A stretch of 49,121 nucleotides of DNA from positions 1 through 49,121 of the forward strand of contig CAIVJW010000357.1 in assembly GCA_903906315.1 (NCBI GenBank), written 5' to 3'. The number at the start of each line of letters is the position of its first letter. Position 1 is the stretch's first letter. The notes beneath the pieces are model-generated. The model searched no databases. It saw only the letters and a list, made by a program, of their open reading frames with translations, and had not been told where the DNA came from. The DNA comes from an uncultured delta proteobacterium. GTDB taxonomy: Bacteria; Myxococcota_A; Polyangia; Polyangiales; Polyangiaceae. The translations under genes and the position numbers were made by a program. Shown here in pieces: positions 28,336-37,228 of this stretch.

Positions 28336-31300
28336 CTAGCTGCAGCCCATGCTGTTGCCGCAATTCAGGCACTTGTAGCAGGCGCCGTTGCGGACCGTGA
28401 TGTGACCGCACCCGTCGCAGACGGGCGCGTCGCCCATCATGTCCTCGAGCTGCGCGTCGAGCGCGCTCGCCGGAGCCCGCTCGGCGACGAACGGCGGGAG
28501 CAGCGAGTTGGCCAGCGCGTTCGCGCCCTCCTGCTGCCGGGACTCGGCCGGGTCCTGGATCGTGGCCGAGGGCACGACGTGGGCGAGGTCGTAGCGACCC
28601 TGGTATTCGACGCCGAGCACGCGGAACACGTAGTCGACGATCGAGGTCGAGAGCTTGATGTTCTCGTGCCCCTCGACGACGCCCTGGGGCTCGAAGCGCG
28701 TGAACGTGAACTGCTCGACGAAGGTCTCGAGCGGCACGCCGTACTGCAGGCCGACCGACACGGCCATCGAGAAGCAGTTCATCAGCGACCGGAAGGCGGC
28801 GCCCTCCTTGTGCATGTCGATGAAGATCTCGCCGAGCGTGCCGTCCATGTACTCGCCCGTGCGCAGGAAGATCTTGTGGCCGCCGACGCGGGCCTCCTGC
28901 GTGAAGCCACGGCGCTTCTTGGGCAACCGCGCGCGCACGCCCGTCGGGCGCTGCAGCTGCACCACCGCGGTCGGCGGCGCGTCGCTCGAGGCGGCGTCCG
29001 ACTTGCGGTCCGACGTCGCCGAGAGCGGCTGCGAGGCCTTGGATCCGTCGCGATAGAGCGCGATCGCCTTGAGGCCGAGGCGGAAGCCCTCTTCGTAGAT
29101 CTTCTGCACGTCGTCGAGCGTGGCCTCGTTGGGCAGGTTCACGGTCTTCGAGATCGCGCCCGAGAGGAAGGGCTGCGCGGCCGCCATCATCCTCACGTGC
29201 GACATCGGGGCGAGGTAGCGGCGGCCCGTCTTGCCGCAGCGGTTCGCGCAGTCGAACACCGCGTAGTGCTCGATGCGGAGGTGCGGCGCCCCCTCGATCG
29301 TCATGCGGCCGACGATGACGTCGTTGGCCTCCTCGACCTCGGCCGCGGAGAAGCCGAGGTGACCGAGCAGCGCGCGCCCCGATCGCTTCTCGCTCGAGAC
29401 GCCGAGGCGATCGTAGACCTCCTCGCCGAGGATCCACGGCGCGAACGCGAGGTCGAGCTCGAAGACGCCAGGGATCGCAGCCTCGATCTTCGCGAGCTCG
29501 TCGTTCGTGAGGCCGCGCTGCCGGAGCGCCGCGCGGTTGACGTGCGGCGCGGCGAGCAGCGTGTTCGTGCCGGAGACGTAGGCGACGATCTCCTGCACCT
29601 CGTGCTCGGCGTAGCCGAGGCGGCGAAGCGCCTCGGGCACCGACTGGTTCACGATCTTGAAGTAGCCGCCGCCCGCGAGCTTCTTGAACTTCACCAGCGC
29701 GAAGTCGGGCTCGATGCCCGTCGTGTCGCAGTCCATGAGCAGGCCGATCGTGCCCGTCGGCGCGAGGACCGTCGCCTGCGCGTTGCGGTAGCCGTGCTCC
29801 TGGCCGAGGCGGAGCGCGTCGTCCCAGTCGGCCACGGCGGCGCGCCAGAGCGGCTCCGGGCAGCGATCGCGATCGAGGGCGTACGCGGCCTCGCGGTGCA
29901 GGCTCATCACGCGGAGCATGGGCTCGCGGTTCTTCGCGTAGCCGGCGAACGGGCCCTTCACGGCGGCCAGATCGGCCGAGACTTTGTACGCGTGACCGCA
30001 CATCACCGACGTGAGCGCGCCGGCGATCGATCGGCCCTCGTCCGAGTCGTACGGGACGCCGAGCAGCATGAGCAGCGTGCCGAGGTTGGCGAAGCCGAGG
30101 CCGAGCGGGCGGTAGTCGTGCGAGTTCTTCGCGATGTTCTTCGTCGGGTACGACGAGAAATCGACGAGGATCTCCTGCGCGACGAAGAAGACGCGCACCG
30201 CGTGGCGGTACCCCTCGATGTCGAACGAGCCGTCCGTGCGGAGGAACTTCGTGAGGTTCAGGCTCGACAGGTTGCAGGCCGAGTCGTCGAGGAACATGTA
30301 CTCGGAGCACGGGTTCGACGCGTTGATGCGAGCCGTGTTCGGGCACGTGTGCCAGCGGTTGATGGTCGTGTCGAACTGCACGCCGGGATCCGCGCAGCCC
30401 CACGCGGCCTCGCCGATCTGACGCCAGAGGTCGCGAGCGTTGAACGTCTCGACGACCTCGCCGTTCGTTCGTGCGCGCGTCTGCCACGAGCCGCCGGTCT
30501 GCACGGCGCGCATGAAGTCGTCGCTGATGCGGACCGAGTTGTTGGAGTTCTGGCCGCTGATCGTGTGGTAGGCCTCGCCGTTGAAGTCCGACGGGTAGCC
30601 GGCCGCGATGAGCGCGTGCGCCTTCTTCTCCTCGCGGACTTTCCAGCCGATGAAATCGGCGATCTCGGGGTGGTCCATGTTGAGGCAGACCATCTTGGCC
30701 GCGCGGCGCGTCGTGCCGCCGCTCTTGGTCGCGCCGGCCGCGCGATCGAAGACCTCGAGGAAGCTCATCAGGCCCGAGCTCGTACCGCCGCCCGACAGCT
30801 TCTCCTGGCGACCGCGGATCGAGCTGAAGTTCGTGCCGGTGCCCGACCCGTACTTGAAGAGGCGCGCCTCGCTCTTGACGAGGTCGTAGATCGACATGAG
30901 GTCGTCGCCGACCGACTGGATGAAGCACGCCGAGCACTGCGGGCGCTCGTAGGCGTTGTCGATCTCGCCGATCTCCTCGGGCGAGTCGGCCTTCGCGCCC
31001 GGGACCCAGGCGAACTGGCCGCCGGTGCCCTTGATGCCGTACCGGTGCCACAGGCCGCAGTTGAACCAGACGGGCGAGTTGAAAGCGCCGTACTGGTTCA
31101 CGAGCAGGAAGGAGAGCTCGGCCTCGAACGTCTCGGCGTCCTTGCTCGACGCGAAGTAGCCGCCGAAGTGCTCGCCGGCCTCGCGGATCGTGTGGGCGAG
31201 GCGGTGGACGACCTGCCGCACGCTCGTCTCGGCCGACTCCTTGCGACCGAAGAGGCCCGCCTTGCGGAAGTACTTCGAGACGACGATGTCGGTCGCGAGC

Positions 31301-31620
31301 TGCGACCAGCCGGCCGGGATCTCGGCGCCCTCCATCTTGAAGACGACCGAGCCGTCGGGGTTCGTGATGATGCTCGTGCGGCGCTCCCACGTCACCGCGT
31401 CGAGCGGGTCGGTCCCGCGCTCGGTGAAGCGCCGATCGAACGCGACGCCGCGCGGCCGCGACGGTCCCTTCTTGGGGGACGTCTCCTTGGCAGCAGCCCG
31501 GGCCGAGTCCTTCGCCGAGTCCTTCGCCAAACGCTTGGCCGTCACTTCTTTCCGCGCCGAAGCCTTGCTCGTGCTCGCCATCTTGTCGCCATCCCCCGTG
31601 ATCGCAGGCCCTTGCGCCAT
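28336..31620 (-). CDS. nrdJ: Class II (B12-dependent) ribonucleotide reductase
   Basis: Reduces ribonucleotides to deoxyribonucleotides using adenosylcobalamin, with or without oxygen. The 1094-residue protein starts at an ATG 6 bases after GGAGGAG; a later ATG (MASTSKAS) is possible. An N-terminal Lys/Ala/Ser tail of about 60 residues precedes the core. Core signs are [34 protein letters not shown], the finger-loop [16 protein letters not shown] and [16 protein letters not shown]. After about residue 900 comes a second conserved block ([12 protein letters not shown], then [19 protein letters not shown]). The C-terminus has a zinc-finger-like CDGCG and [14 protein letters not shown]. No NrdA or NrdB is in the window. 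No cobalamin riboswitch or NrdR box was recognised upstream. Confidence 0.96.
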   Translation of the reverse strand: MAQGPAITGDGDKMASTSKASARKEVTAKRLAKDSAKDSARAAAKETSPKKGPSRPRGVAFDRRFTERGTDPLDAVTWERRTSIITNPDGSVVFKMEGAEIPAGWSQLATDIVVSKYFRKAGLFGRKESAETSVRQVVHRLAHTIREAGEHFGGYFASSKDAETFEAELSFLLVNQYGAFNSPVWFNCGLWHRYGIKGTGGQFAWVPGAKADSPEEIGEIDNAYERPQCSACFIQSVGDDLMSIYDLVKSEARLFKYGSGTGTNFSSIRGRQEKLSGGGTSSGLMSFLEVFDRAAGATKSGGTTRRAAKMVCLNMDHPEIADFIGWKVREEKKAHALIAAGYPSDFNGEAYHTISGQNSNNSVRISDDFMRAVQTGGSWQTRARTNGEVVETFNARDLWRQIGEAAWGCADPGVQFDTTINRWHTCPNTARINASNPCSEYMFLDDSACNLSSLNLTKFLRTDGSFDIEGYRHAVRVFFVAQEILVDFSSYPTKNIAKNSHDYRPLGLGFANLGTLLMLLGVPYDSDEGRSIAGALTSVMCGHAYKVSADLAAVKGPFAGYAKNREPMLRVMSLHREAAYALDRDRCPEPLWRAAVADWDDALRLGQEHGYRNAQATVLAPTGTIGLLMDCDTTGIEPDFALVKFKKLAGGGYFKIVNQSVPEALRRLGYAEHEVQEIVAYVSGTNTLLAAPHVNRAALRQRGLTNDELAKIEAAIPGVFELDLAFAPWILGEEVYDRLGVSSEKRSGRALLGHLGFSAAEVEEANDVIVGRMTIEGAPHLRIEHYAVFDCANRCGKTGRRYLAPMSHVRMMAAAQPFLSGAISKTVNLPNEATLDDVQKIYEEGFRLGLKAIALYRDGSKASQPLSATSDRKSDAASSDAPPTAVVQLQRPTGVRARLPKKRRGFTQEARVGGHKIFLRTGEYMDGTLGEIFIDMHKEGAAFRSLMNCFSMAVSVGLQYGVPLETFVEQFTFTRFEPQGVVEGHENIKLSTSIVDYVFRVLGVEYQGRYDLAHVVPSATIQDPAESRQQEGANALANSLLPPFVAERAPASALDAQLEDMMGDAPVCDGCGHITVRNGACYKCLNCGNSMGCS

Positions 31621-32464
31621 CGTCTCCTCCACCACCGTCGACTCGATCCGTACGCCTCGCCGCCCGCGCACACCTTCACCTCGCGCACGCCGCCCGTGGC
31701 ACGGAGCGCGCGACGCGCCCGCAAGGGCGCCGCGGGAGATCACCCGCGCTGGTCGTTCTGGTGAGCGAAAGACAACCCACCGGGCGCCTTCGCCCGGACG
31801 TCCACCTCGATGAAGCCCACACGCCCGGCGCCCCCGCGCCGCCCCTCACCCACGACGCCGCAGGCGGGCTCCAGTCCTCATGGAGCGGCCGACCCGCGGA
31901 GCCTCGAGCGATTCCCCCCGACAGAAGCGAGTCTCACGGACAGAAGCCCGTGGACCCAGCAAGCTCGACGCATGCTCAGTGGAACAACGGAGCAGTCTCC
32001 GTCGCAACCAGGAGCGCAGTGGTACCCCAACCTGTGGGGCCCGAGCAATCAAAAAGCACAACATGTAGGGAAACGCGCGGACTCATTGAGCAACTTGGTC
32101 GCCATCGCTGAACGCACGCACCGGAGACACAAGTTCGGCAGAACAAGCGGACAGCTTGCCCCCAGGTTGTCCGCAGGCGGCGCCCTCGCGGCCTGCGGCG
32201 AGGCGTGCGCGTCGGTCCGCTCCGCGCGTTCCGCAACGCCCCTCCTCGAGGCGCGACGGGGGCGGGCGGCCGCGGCGGCGGTCGCGGAGCGCGGGGCGGC
32301 CGACGGACCGGCGCGCGAAGTCGTGGGCGCGATCGAGGGGATCGAGGGGATCGAGGGGATCGACCCGGTCGCGATCGCGGGCGCGGCGACGGGCCGGGAC
32401 GGCAAGGCGGGCTCGCGACGATCTCGGCCTGCCCCGACGCCGGCTCGGACTACACTCCGCCGCC
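31621..32464. other. Long intergenic region with hairpins, relatively AT-richer
   Basis: This 844-base divergent region between nrdJ and RNase J holds no supported gene. From about 31880 to 32160 the base composition is clearly less GC-rich than elsewhere. Hairpins are CCGGGCG/CGCCCGG (31780-31797), CACGG/CCGTG (31935-31952), CGGAG/CTCCG (31988-32001) and CCCC/GGGG (32025-32039). GACAGAAGC is repeated at 31920 and 31939. At 32332-32360 ATCGAGGGG is repeated three times in tandem. It must contain both promoters and may hold an untranslated leader or small RNA. Confidence 0.5.
32451..32456 (+). promoter_or_regulatory. -10 hexamer before RNase J
   Basis: TACACT, then 8 bases (CCGCCGCC), then the GTG at 32465. 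No Shine-Dalgarno is present. Confidence 0.4.
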
Positions 32465-34180
32465 GTGACGGACCCTTCGACGACCGAGCGCCCTTCGCGC
32501 CGCGCCCCCCCCCGCGGCGCGCTGCGCCTCACCGCCCTCGGCGGGCTCGGCGAGATCGGGATGAACTGCCTCGCGCTCGAGCAGGACGGCGAGGTCGTCC
32601 TCATCGACTGCGGCGTGACGTTCCCGTCGTCCGACCTCGGGATCGACGTCTTCCACCCGCGGTTCGACCATGTGCTCGCCGATCGCGACCGCCTCCGCGG
32701 CGTCGTGATCACCCACGGGCACGAGGATCACATCGGCGCGCTGCCGTATCTCCTCGCGCACGTCGATGTGCCCGTGTGGGGGCCGCGCCACGCGCTCGAG
32801 CTCGTGCGACACCGGCTCGCCGAGCACGGGCTCGAGGGCGTGGACGTCGACCTGCGACCGACCGCCGTGGGGGAGGAGCACCGCATCGGGCCGTTCTCGT
32901 TCGAGCCCATCCGCGTCACGCACTCGATCGCGGACGCGACGGCGCTCGCGATCCGGACGGCCGCCGGGCTCGTGGTGCACACGGGCGATTTCAAGCTCGA
33001 TCCGACGCCGATCGACGGCGAGGTGACGGACGAGGCGCGCTTCGAGGCGCTCGGCGACGAGGGCGTGCGGCTGCTGCTCTCGGACAGCACCAACGTCGAC
33101 TCGCTCGGGCACTCGGGCAGCGAGCGATCCGTCGGGGACGCGCTCGGCGGGCTCATCGAGAACGCGCGCGGGCGCGTCGTGATCGGCCTCTTCGCCTCGA
33201 ACGTGCAGCGCCTGCGCGCCCTCGGCGAGATCGCGGTGCGCACGCGACGACGCATCTGCCTGCTCGGCCGCAGCGTGAACAACCACGCGCGGGCGGCCCA
33301 GGCCGTCGGGCGCCTCGACTGGCCGAGCGACCTGCTCGTGCCGCCCGACCTCGCGGGGTCGCTGCCCCGCGACCGCCTGCTCGTCCTGGCGAGCGGCACG
33401 CAGGCCGAGCGCATGTCGGCGCTGACGCGGCTCGCGGCCGGGACGCACCCCGCGATGCGGATCGACGAGGGCGACCTCGTCGTGATGTCGAGCCGCATCA
33501 TCCCGGGCAACGACCGGCCCGTGTACGACCTCGTCGCGAGCTTCCTGCGCCTGGGGGTCGAGCTCGTGACGCGCATGACCGATCCGCGCGTGCACGCGAG
33601 CGGGCACGCCCACCGAGACGAGCAGCGAAGGATGATCGACCTCGTGCGGCCGGAGACGTTCCTCCCCGTGCACGGGACGCTCCACCACCTGATGCGGCAC
33701 GCGGCCGTCGCGCGCGAGGCGGGCGTCGGTGAGATCGTCGTCGTCGAGAACGGCGAGATCGTCGAGATCGCCCCGGGATCGCCGGCCGCCAAGGTCGGGC
33801 GCGTGCCCGTCGGGCGCGTGGCCACCTTCGACGGCGAGGAGGTCACCGACGAGGTGCTCAAGGAGCGCGCGCAGCTCGGGCGCGCCGGCGTCGTGTTCGT
33901 GTCGGTCGTGCTCGACCGGCGCGGCGGCATCGCCTCGACACCCCAGGTCATCGCGCGCGGCGTGCTCGACGCCTCGGACGCGGACGTGCTGCACAAGGCT
34001 TCGCTGGCGGTGGCTCGAGCGGTCGGCGAGGTCTCGTCGCGGTCGCGCGACCACGCCTCGGCGGCGGGGGACGACGAGATCGCCGACGCGGCGCGGCTCG
34101 CAGCGCGGCGCACGGTCGAGGCGCGCACGGGCAAGCGACCGCTCGTCAACGTCGCGCTCTCGCGGATCGACCGGCCGTGA
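32465..34180 (+). CDS. rnj: Ribonuclease J family metallo-beta-lactamase nuclease
   Basis: RNase J is a 5'-exonuclease and endonuclease for mRNA turnover and rRNA processing. The 571-residue protein has the metallo-beta-lactamase motif HGHEDHIG (84-91), HSIAD and HTGDFKLD for later metal ligands, then the beta-CASP parts (SDSTNVDSLGHSGSE, IGLFASNVQRL, ASGTQAER, SSRIIPGN) and HASGHAHRDEQ with PVHGTLHHL. The last 120 residues are the RNase J C-terminal domain (VFVSVVLDRRGG). The first 20 residues are a basic Pro-rich extension that includes a run of nine C bases in the DNA. It probably initiates without a leader. It overlaps the CHAD gene by GTGA. Confidence 0.93.
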   Translation: MTDPSTTERPSRRAPPRGALRLTALGGLGEIGMNCLALEQDGEVVLIDCGVTFPSSDLGIDVFHPRFDHVLADRDRLRGVVITHGHEDHIGALPYLLAHVDVPVWGPRHALELVRHRLAEHGLEGVDVDLRPTAVGEEHRIGPFSFEPIRVTHSIADATALAIRTAAGLVVHTGDFKLDPTPIDGEVTDEARFEALGDEGVRLLLSDSTNVDSLGHSGSERSVGDALGGLIENARGRVVIGLFASNVQRLRALGEIAVRTRRRICLLGRSVNNHARAAQAVGRLDWPSDLLVPPDLAGSLPRDRLLVLASGTQAERMSALTRLAAGTHPAMRIDEGDLVVMSSRIIPGNDRPVYDLVASFLRLGVELVTRMTDPRVHASGHAHRDEQRRMIDLVRPETFLPVHGTLHHLMRHAAVAREAGVGEIVVVENGEIVEIAPGSPAAKVGRVPVGRVATFDGEEVTDEVLKERAQLGRAGVVFVSVVLDRRGGIASTPQVIARGVLDASDADVLHKASLAVARAVGEVSSRSRDHASAAGDDEIADAARLAARRTVEARTGKRPLVNVALSRIDRP

Positions 34181-35202
34181 GCGAGCTTGCGCACGAGCTG
34201 CTGAGACGCGTGCTGTCCGGACTCGCGGCCGACGTGCGCGAGAGCCGCCTGCGGGTGATCCGGGGCGGCGAGGAGGGCGGCGTCCCCGACGAGGAGGCGG
34301 TGCACGACTTCCGCGTGACGCTGCGGCGCCTCCGCACGCTGCTGCGCATCGGTCGACCGCTCTACGGGGAGCGCGGCACGCGATCGATCGGCGACGACCT
34401 CGGCCGGATCGCGGACGCCACGGGCGCCCTGCGCGAGGGCGAGGTCCTCCGGCAGACGCTGGCCGACCTCGAGCTCGGCGACGCGACGCGCGCCGCGCTC
34501 ACCGCCTTCGACGAGCGGCGGCGCCGAGCCGAGCACGAGAGCCGGACGGCGGTCGTGGCGCTGCTTCGCGGCGACGCGCCCGCGGGCCAGGACGGATCGG
34601 TCGCGGGCCCCGGGGACGCGCAGGCCACGGGGGTCGGATCCTCGATCGAGGCGTCACTCGCCGCCCTCGATCGCCGGCTCGCCCGGGGGCTCTCGCGGCG
34701 CGCGGCGGCCCGCCCCCCGCAGAGCGACCGCGAGCTTGCCCACGCCTCGCTGCGCCGCGCGCTCGCCGACGTGGACGCGCGCGCGCAGGGCGACGTCGGC
34801 GACGTCGACGGGATGCACGAGCTCCGGATCCGCTTCAAAAGGCTGCGCTACACGGCCGAGCTCTTCGCGCCGATCGTCGGCGATCGCGCAACGGCGGCCG
34901 CGAAGGCGGCGACGCGCATGCAGAAGCGGCTCGGCGAGCTGCACGACCTCGACGAGGCCCTCGTGAAGGTCGTGGCCGCGCGCGGGCTCCCCGGGGCGAT
35001 CCGTCGCGAGGTGGTGGCCGCGCTCCGCCTGGCGCGCGCGAAGTCGGCCGTCCGCTGCCTCGAGGAGCTCGCCTCCGCCGAGCACGCGCTCGCCCGCCTC
35101 GCCCCCGACCTCGCCGATCCCCTGGGCCGCGATCGGGCCTCGTCGACCGGCGACGTCGACGGCGCGCGCCTCGCCGGGCCGCGACCGCGCGTGATACGCT
35201 GA
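34177..35202 (+). CDS. CHAD-domain protein
   Basis: A 341-residue alpha-helical protein with the conserved His-rich CHAD pattern: AVHDFRVTLRRLRTLLR (about 42-58) and later GMHELRIRFKRLRYTAELF (about 212-230), followed by LGELHDLDEALV. Each half supplies a His plus a set of Arg/Lys in a helix, which in known CHAD proteins makes a basic groove that binds polyphosphate. No fused CYTH/triphosphatase domain is present. It begins inside the RNase J stop codon, so it is translationally coupled. If it binds polyphosphate, the pair might link polyphosphate and RNA turnover; that is inference. Confidence 0.9.
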   Translation: MSELAHELLRRVLSGLAADVRESRLRVIRGGEEGGVPDEEAVHDFRVTLRRLRTLLRIGRPLYGERGTRSIGDDLGRIADATGALREGEVLRQTLADLELGDATRAALTAFDERRRRAEHESRTAVVALLRGDAPAGQDGSVAGPGDAQATGVGSSIEASLAALDRRLARGLSRRAAARPPQSDRELAHASLRRALADVDARAQGDVGDVDGMHELRIRFKRLRYTAELFAPIVGDRATAAAKAATRMQKRLGELHDLDEALVKVVAARGLPGAIRREVVAALRLARAKSAVRCLEELASAEHALARLAPDLADPLGRDRASSTGDVDGARLAGPRPRVIR

Positions 35203-35284
35203 CGGGGTCGGCGGGGCGCTCTTCGGCGCCCGATCGCGCGCATCTCGTCGCGGCGCCCGCCCACGAACCAAGGAGAAGCCCCCT

Positions 35285-36472
35285 GTGCATCGGCTGTTCC
35301 CCGTCACGCTGACCGGCGCGCTCCTGCTCGGCTGCACCCAGGACTTCGACCAGTTCGCGCCGGTGGCCGGGTCGGGCACCACGACGCCCACCACGACGAG
35401 CGGCGGCGGCGGCGGCACGACGACGGGCAGCGGCGGCGCCGGCGGCGCGCAAGGCACGGGCGGCCAGGGCACCGGGGGCCAGGGCACCGGCGGCGTCGGC
35501 GGGCAGTCGACGGGCGGCAGCGGCGGGCAGGGCCTGGGCGGCGCGGCGCCGGACGCGGGCGGTGTCGAGGACTGCACGAACGGCAAGGACGACGACGGGG
35601 ACGGCAAGACCGACTGCGCCGATCCGAAGTGCAACGCCGGCTTCACGTGCGCGCCGGTGGCCCCGGCGGGCGGCTGGTCCGGCCCCGCGTGGCTGTTCGA
35701 CGGCGCGACGGCGAGCGCCCCCTCGTGCGCCGGCGCCTTCGGGGCGAAGGCCTACGAGGGCTTCCGCGACATGGCGCAGGTCCCGGCGCTGTGCGGCCAG
35801 TGCGCGTGCGAGGCGGCGACGGGCACGTGCGCCCCCGGGTCGCTGTTCGCGTACGACGACGCGGCGTGCTCGCAGCAGGGCGGCGGTCACGGCCAGACGC
35901 CGGCGAGCCAGTGCGTGGACCTCTCGGCGCCGCTGACCACGTCCTCGTACAAGGCGGCGCCGCCGGTGTTCTCGAACGGTAGCTGCAAGGCGAACAAGCC
36001 GGGATCGAGCAAGCCGGCCCCGACGTGGGCGACGACGGGCCTCGTGTGCGGCGGGCCGACGCCGGGCGGCGGCTGCGACGCGCAGGGCGAGGTCTGCGCG
36101 CCCCGCCCCGCCCCGCCGTTCGGCGCGAGCCTGTGCATCTGGGGGGCGGGCGCGAAGGACTGCCCCGCCGCCTACCCGCAGAAGCACACGTTCTGGGACG
36201 GCGCGACCGACGGGCGCGAGTGCTCGCCGTGCGCGTGCGGCGTCGCCGCCGGATCGTGCACGGCGACGACGACGGTCTACGAGAAGAGCTGCCAGAACCA
36301 GAACGTGATCGGCGTGGTGCCGAACGACGGAGCGTGCCACGCCTTCGACGGCAGCCCCGCGCGGCTCCAGGTCGACGTGCAGGCGAGCGGCGCGTGCCCG
36401 GCGAGCGGTGGTCAGGCGACGGGCACGGTGGTCGAGGGGCCGGGCTCGACCACGGTCTGCTGCGCGCCCTAG
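35285..36472 (+). CDS. Lipoprotein with Gly/Thr-rich stalk and Cys-rich head
   Basis: A 395-residue surface lipoprotein. The GTG start follows AAGGAG by 9 bases. The signal peptide is short and ends LLLGC (about residue 17). A stalk of TGG and GGQGTGG repeats runs from about 33 to 90. Then comes NGKDDDGDGKTDCADPKCN, an acidic calcium-loop-like motif common in myxobacterial surface proteins. The head (about 115-395) has about 20 cysteines and aromatic strands (GPAWLFDGATA, CGQCACEAATGTC, HTFWDGATDGRECSPCACG, RLQVDVQASGAC). The two halves of the head share the CxxCACxxxxGxC pattern, so it may be an internal duplication. The function is unknown. Confidence 0.85.
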   Translation: MHRLFPVTLTGALLLGCTQDFDQFAPVAGSGTTTPTTTSGGGGGTTTGSGGAGGAQGTGGQGTGGQGTGGVGGQSTGGSGGQGLGGAAPDAGGVEDCTNGKDDDGDGKTDCADPKCNAGFTCAPVAPAGGWSGPAWLFDGATASAPSCAGAFGAKAYEGFRDMAQVPALCGQCACEAATGTCAPGSLFAYDDAACSQQGGGHGQTPASQCVDLSAPLTTSSYKAAPPVFSNGSCKANKPGSSKPAPTWATTGLVCGGPTPGGGCDAQGEVCAPRPAPPFGASLCIWGAGAKDCPAAYPQKHTFWDGATDGRECSPCACGVAAGSCTATTTVYEKSCQNQNVIGVVPNDGACHAFDGSPARLQVDVQASGACPASGGQATGTVVEGPGSTTVCCAP

Positions 36473-36497
36473 CGGGGCCGACGGGGCGCACGCGGCG

Positions 36498-36507
36498 CCC
36501 CCCCCCC
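36498..36507. repeat. Run of ten C bases between convergent genes
   Basis: A homopolymer of ten C lies in the 45-base gap between the lipoprotein and cyclophilin stop codons. It is prone to sequencing error and to slippage, but lies outside both genes. Confidence 0.9.
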
Positions 36508-36517
36508 GCAGCCGCCG

Positions 36518-37087
36518 CTACTGCCGGAAGATCTCGACCGTCTGGACCAGGATGTCCTGGTTCGGGCGGTCGCGCGTCGCGGGCGCGGTGGCGATCGCGT
36601 GCACGACGTCGAGGCCGCTCACGACGCGGCCGAAGACGCTGTGGCGCCGGTCGAGGTGCGGCGTCGGGCCCTCGGTGATGAACCACTGCGCGCCGTTGGT
36701 GTTGGGGCCGGAGTTGGCCATCGACAGGACGCCCGAGGCGTCGTGGGAGAGCTCCGGGTGGAACTCGTCCTCGAAGCGGTAGCCCGGGTTGCCGCGCCCC
36801 CACTGCGCCGCCGCGTCGGCGTGGCGCGAGTAGGGGTCGCCGCACTGGATCATGAAGCCCGGGATCACGCGGTGGAAGCGGACGCCGTCGTAGAGCGGCG
36901 TGCCCGTCATCGACGCGCCGGTCTTCGGGTCCGTCCAGGCGATCGTGCCCTGGGCGAGGCCGACGAAGTTGGCGACCGTGTTCGGCACGCGCTGCTCCTC
37001 GAGGCGCAGGACGATGACGCCGAGGGTGGTGGTGAGGCGCGCGTGCAGCTGCCCCGCGCCGGGGACCTGGATGGGGGGGAATTGCAT
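36518..37087 (-). CDS. Cyclophilin-type peptidyl-prolyl isomerase
   Basis: A 189-residue cyclophilin that catalyses cis-trans isomerisation of prolyl bonds. The catalytic Arg is in VRFHRVIPGFMIQCGDP, then FEDEF, GVLSMANSGPNTNGAQWFIT and HSVFGRVVSGLDVV. Most active-site residues are present; the position of the usual Trp near HSVFG is Leu (PHLDRRHS). There is no signal peptide, so it should be cytoplasmic. The ATG lies exactly 6 bases from TATGTC and the preceding G-rich block is too far off for a Shine-Dalgarno. It is transcribed divergently from the FHA gene. Confidence 0.93.
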   Translation of the reverse strand: MQFPPIQVPGAGQLHARLTTTLGVIVLRLEEQRVPNTVANFVGLAQGTIAWTDPKTGASMTGTPLYDGVRFHRVIPGFMIQCGDPYSRHADAAAQWGRGNPGYRFEDEFHPELSHDASGVLSMANSGPNTNGAQWFITEGPTPHLDRRHSVFGRVVSGLDVVHAIATAPATRDRPNQDILVQTVEIFRQ

Positions 37088-37093
37088 CGGGTC

Positions 37094-37099
37094 GACATA
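37094..37099 (-). promoter_or_regulatory. -10 hexamer, leaderless start of the cyclophilin gene
   Basis: On the minus strand TATGTC, then GACCCG, then ATG at 37087. The gap is 6 bases. Confidence 0.45.
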
Positions 37100-37228
37100 C
37101 CACGGCTCCCCCGGTCCCGGATCCAGCGAGCAGGGGTCTCCCGCCTCGGAGCCGGCGGTGGGGAGGACCGCAGAGGGCGCCGGGAACCGTTGCGGCCGGG
37201 CGAAAGGGCCGCGACAGTGTCTCCCGCC

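Noticed and set aside
28198-31764. Long plus-strand open frame opposite nrdJ
   Set aside because: The minus-strand NrdJ is unmistakable; the plus frame is Arg/Glu/Val-rich shadow sequence.
31621-32464. Cobalamin riboswitch or NrdR boxes upstream of the B12-dependent nrdJ
   Set aside because: I looked for the B12-box and the NrdR consensus on both strands and found neither.
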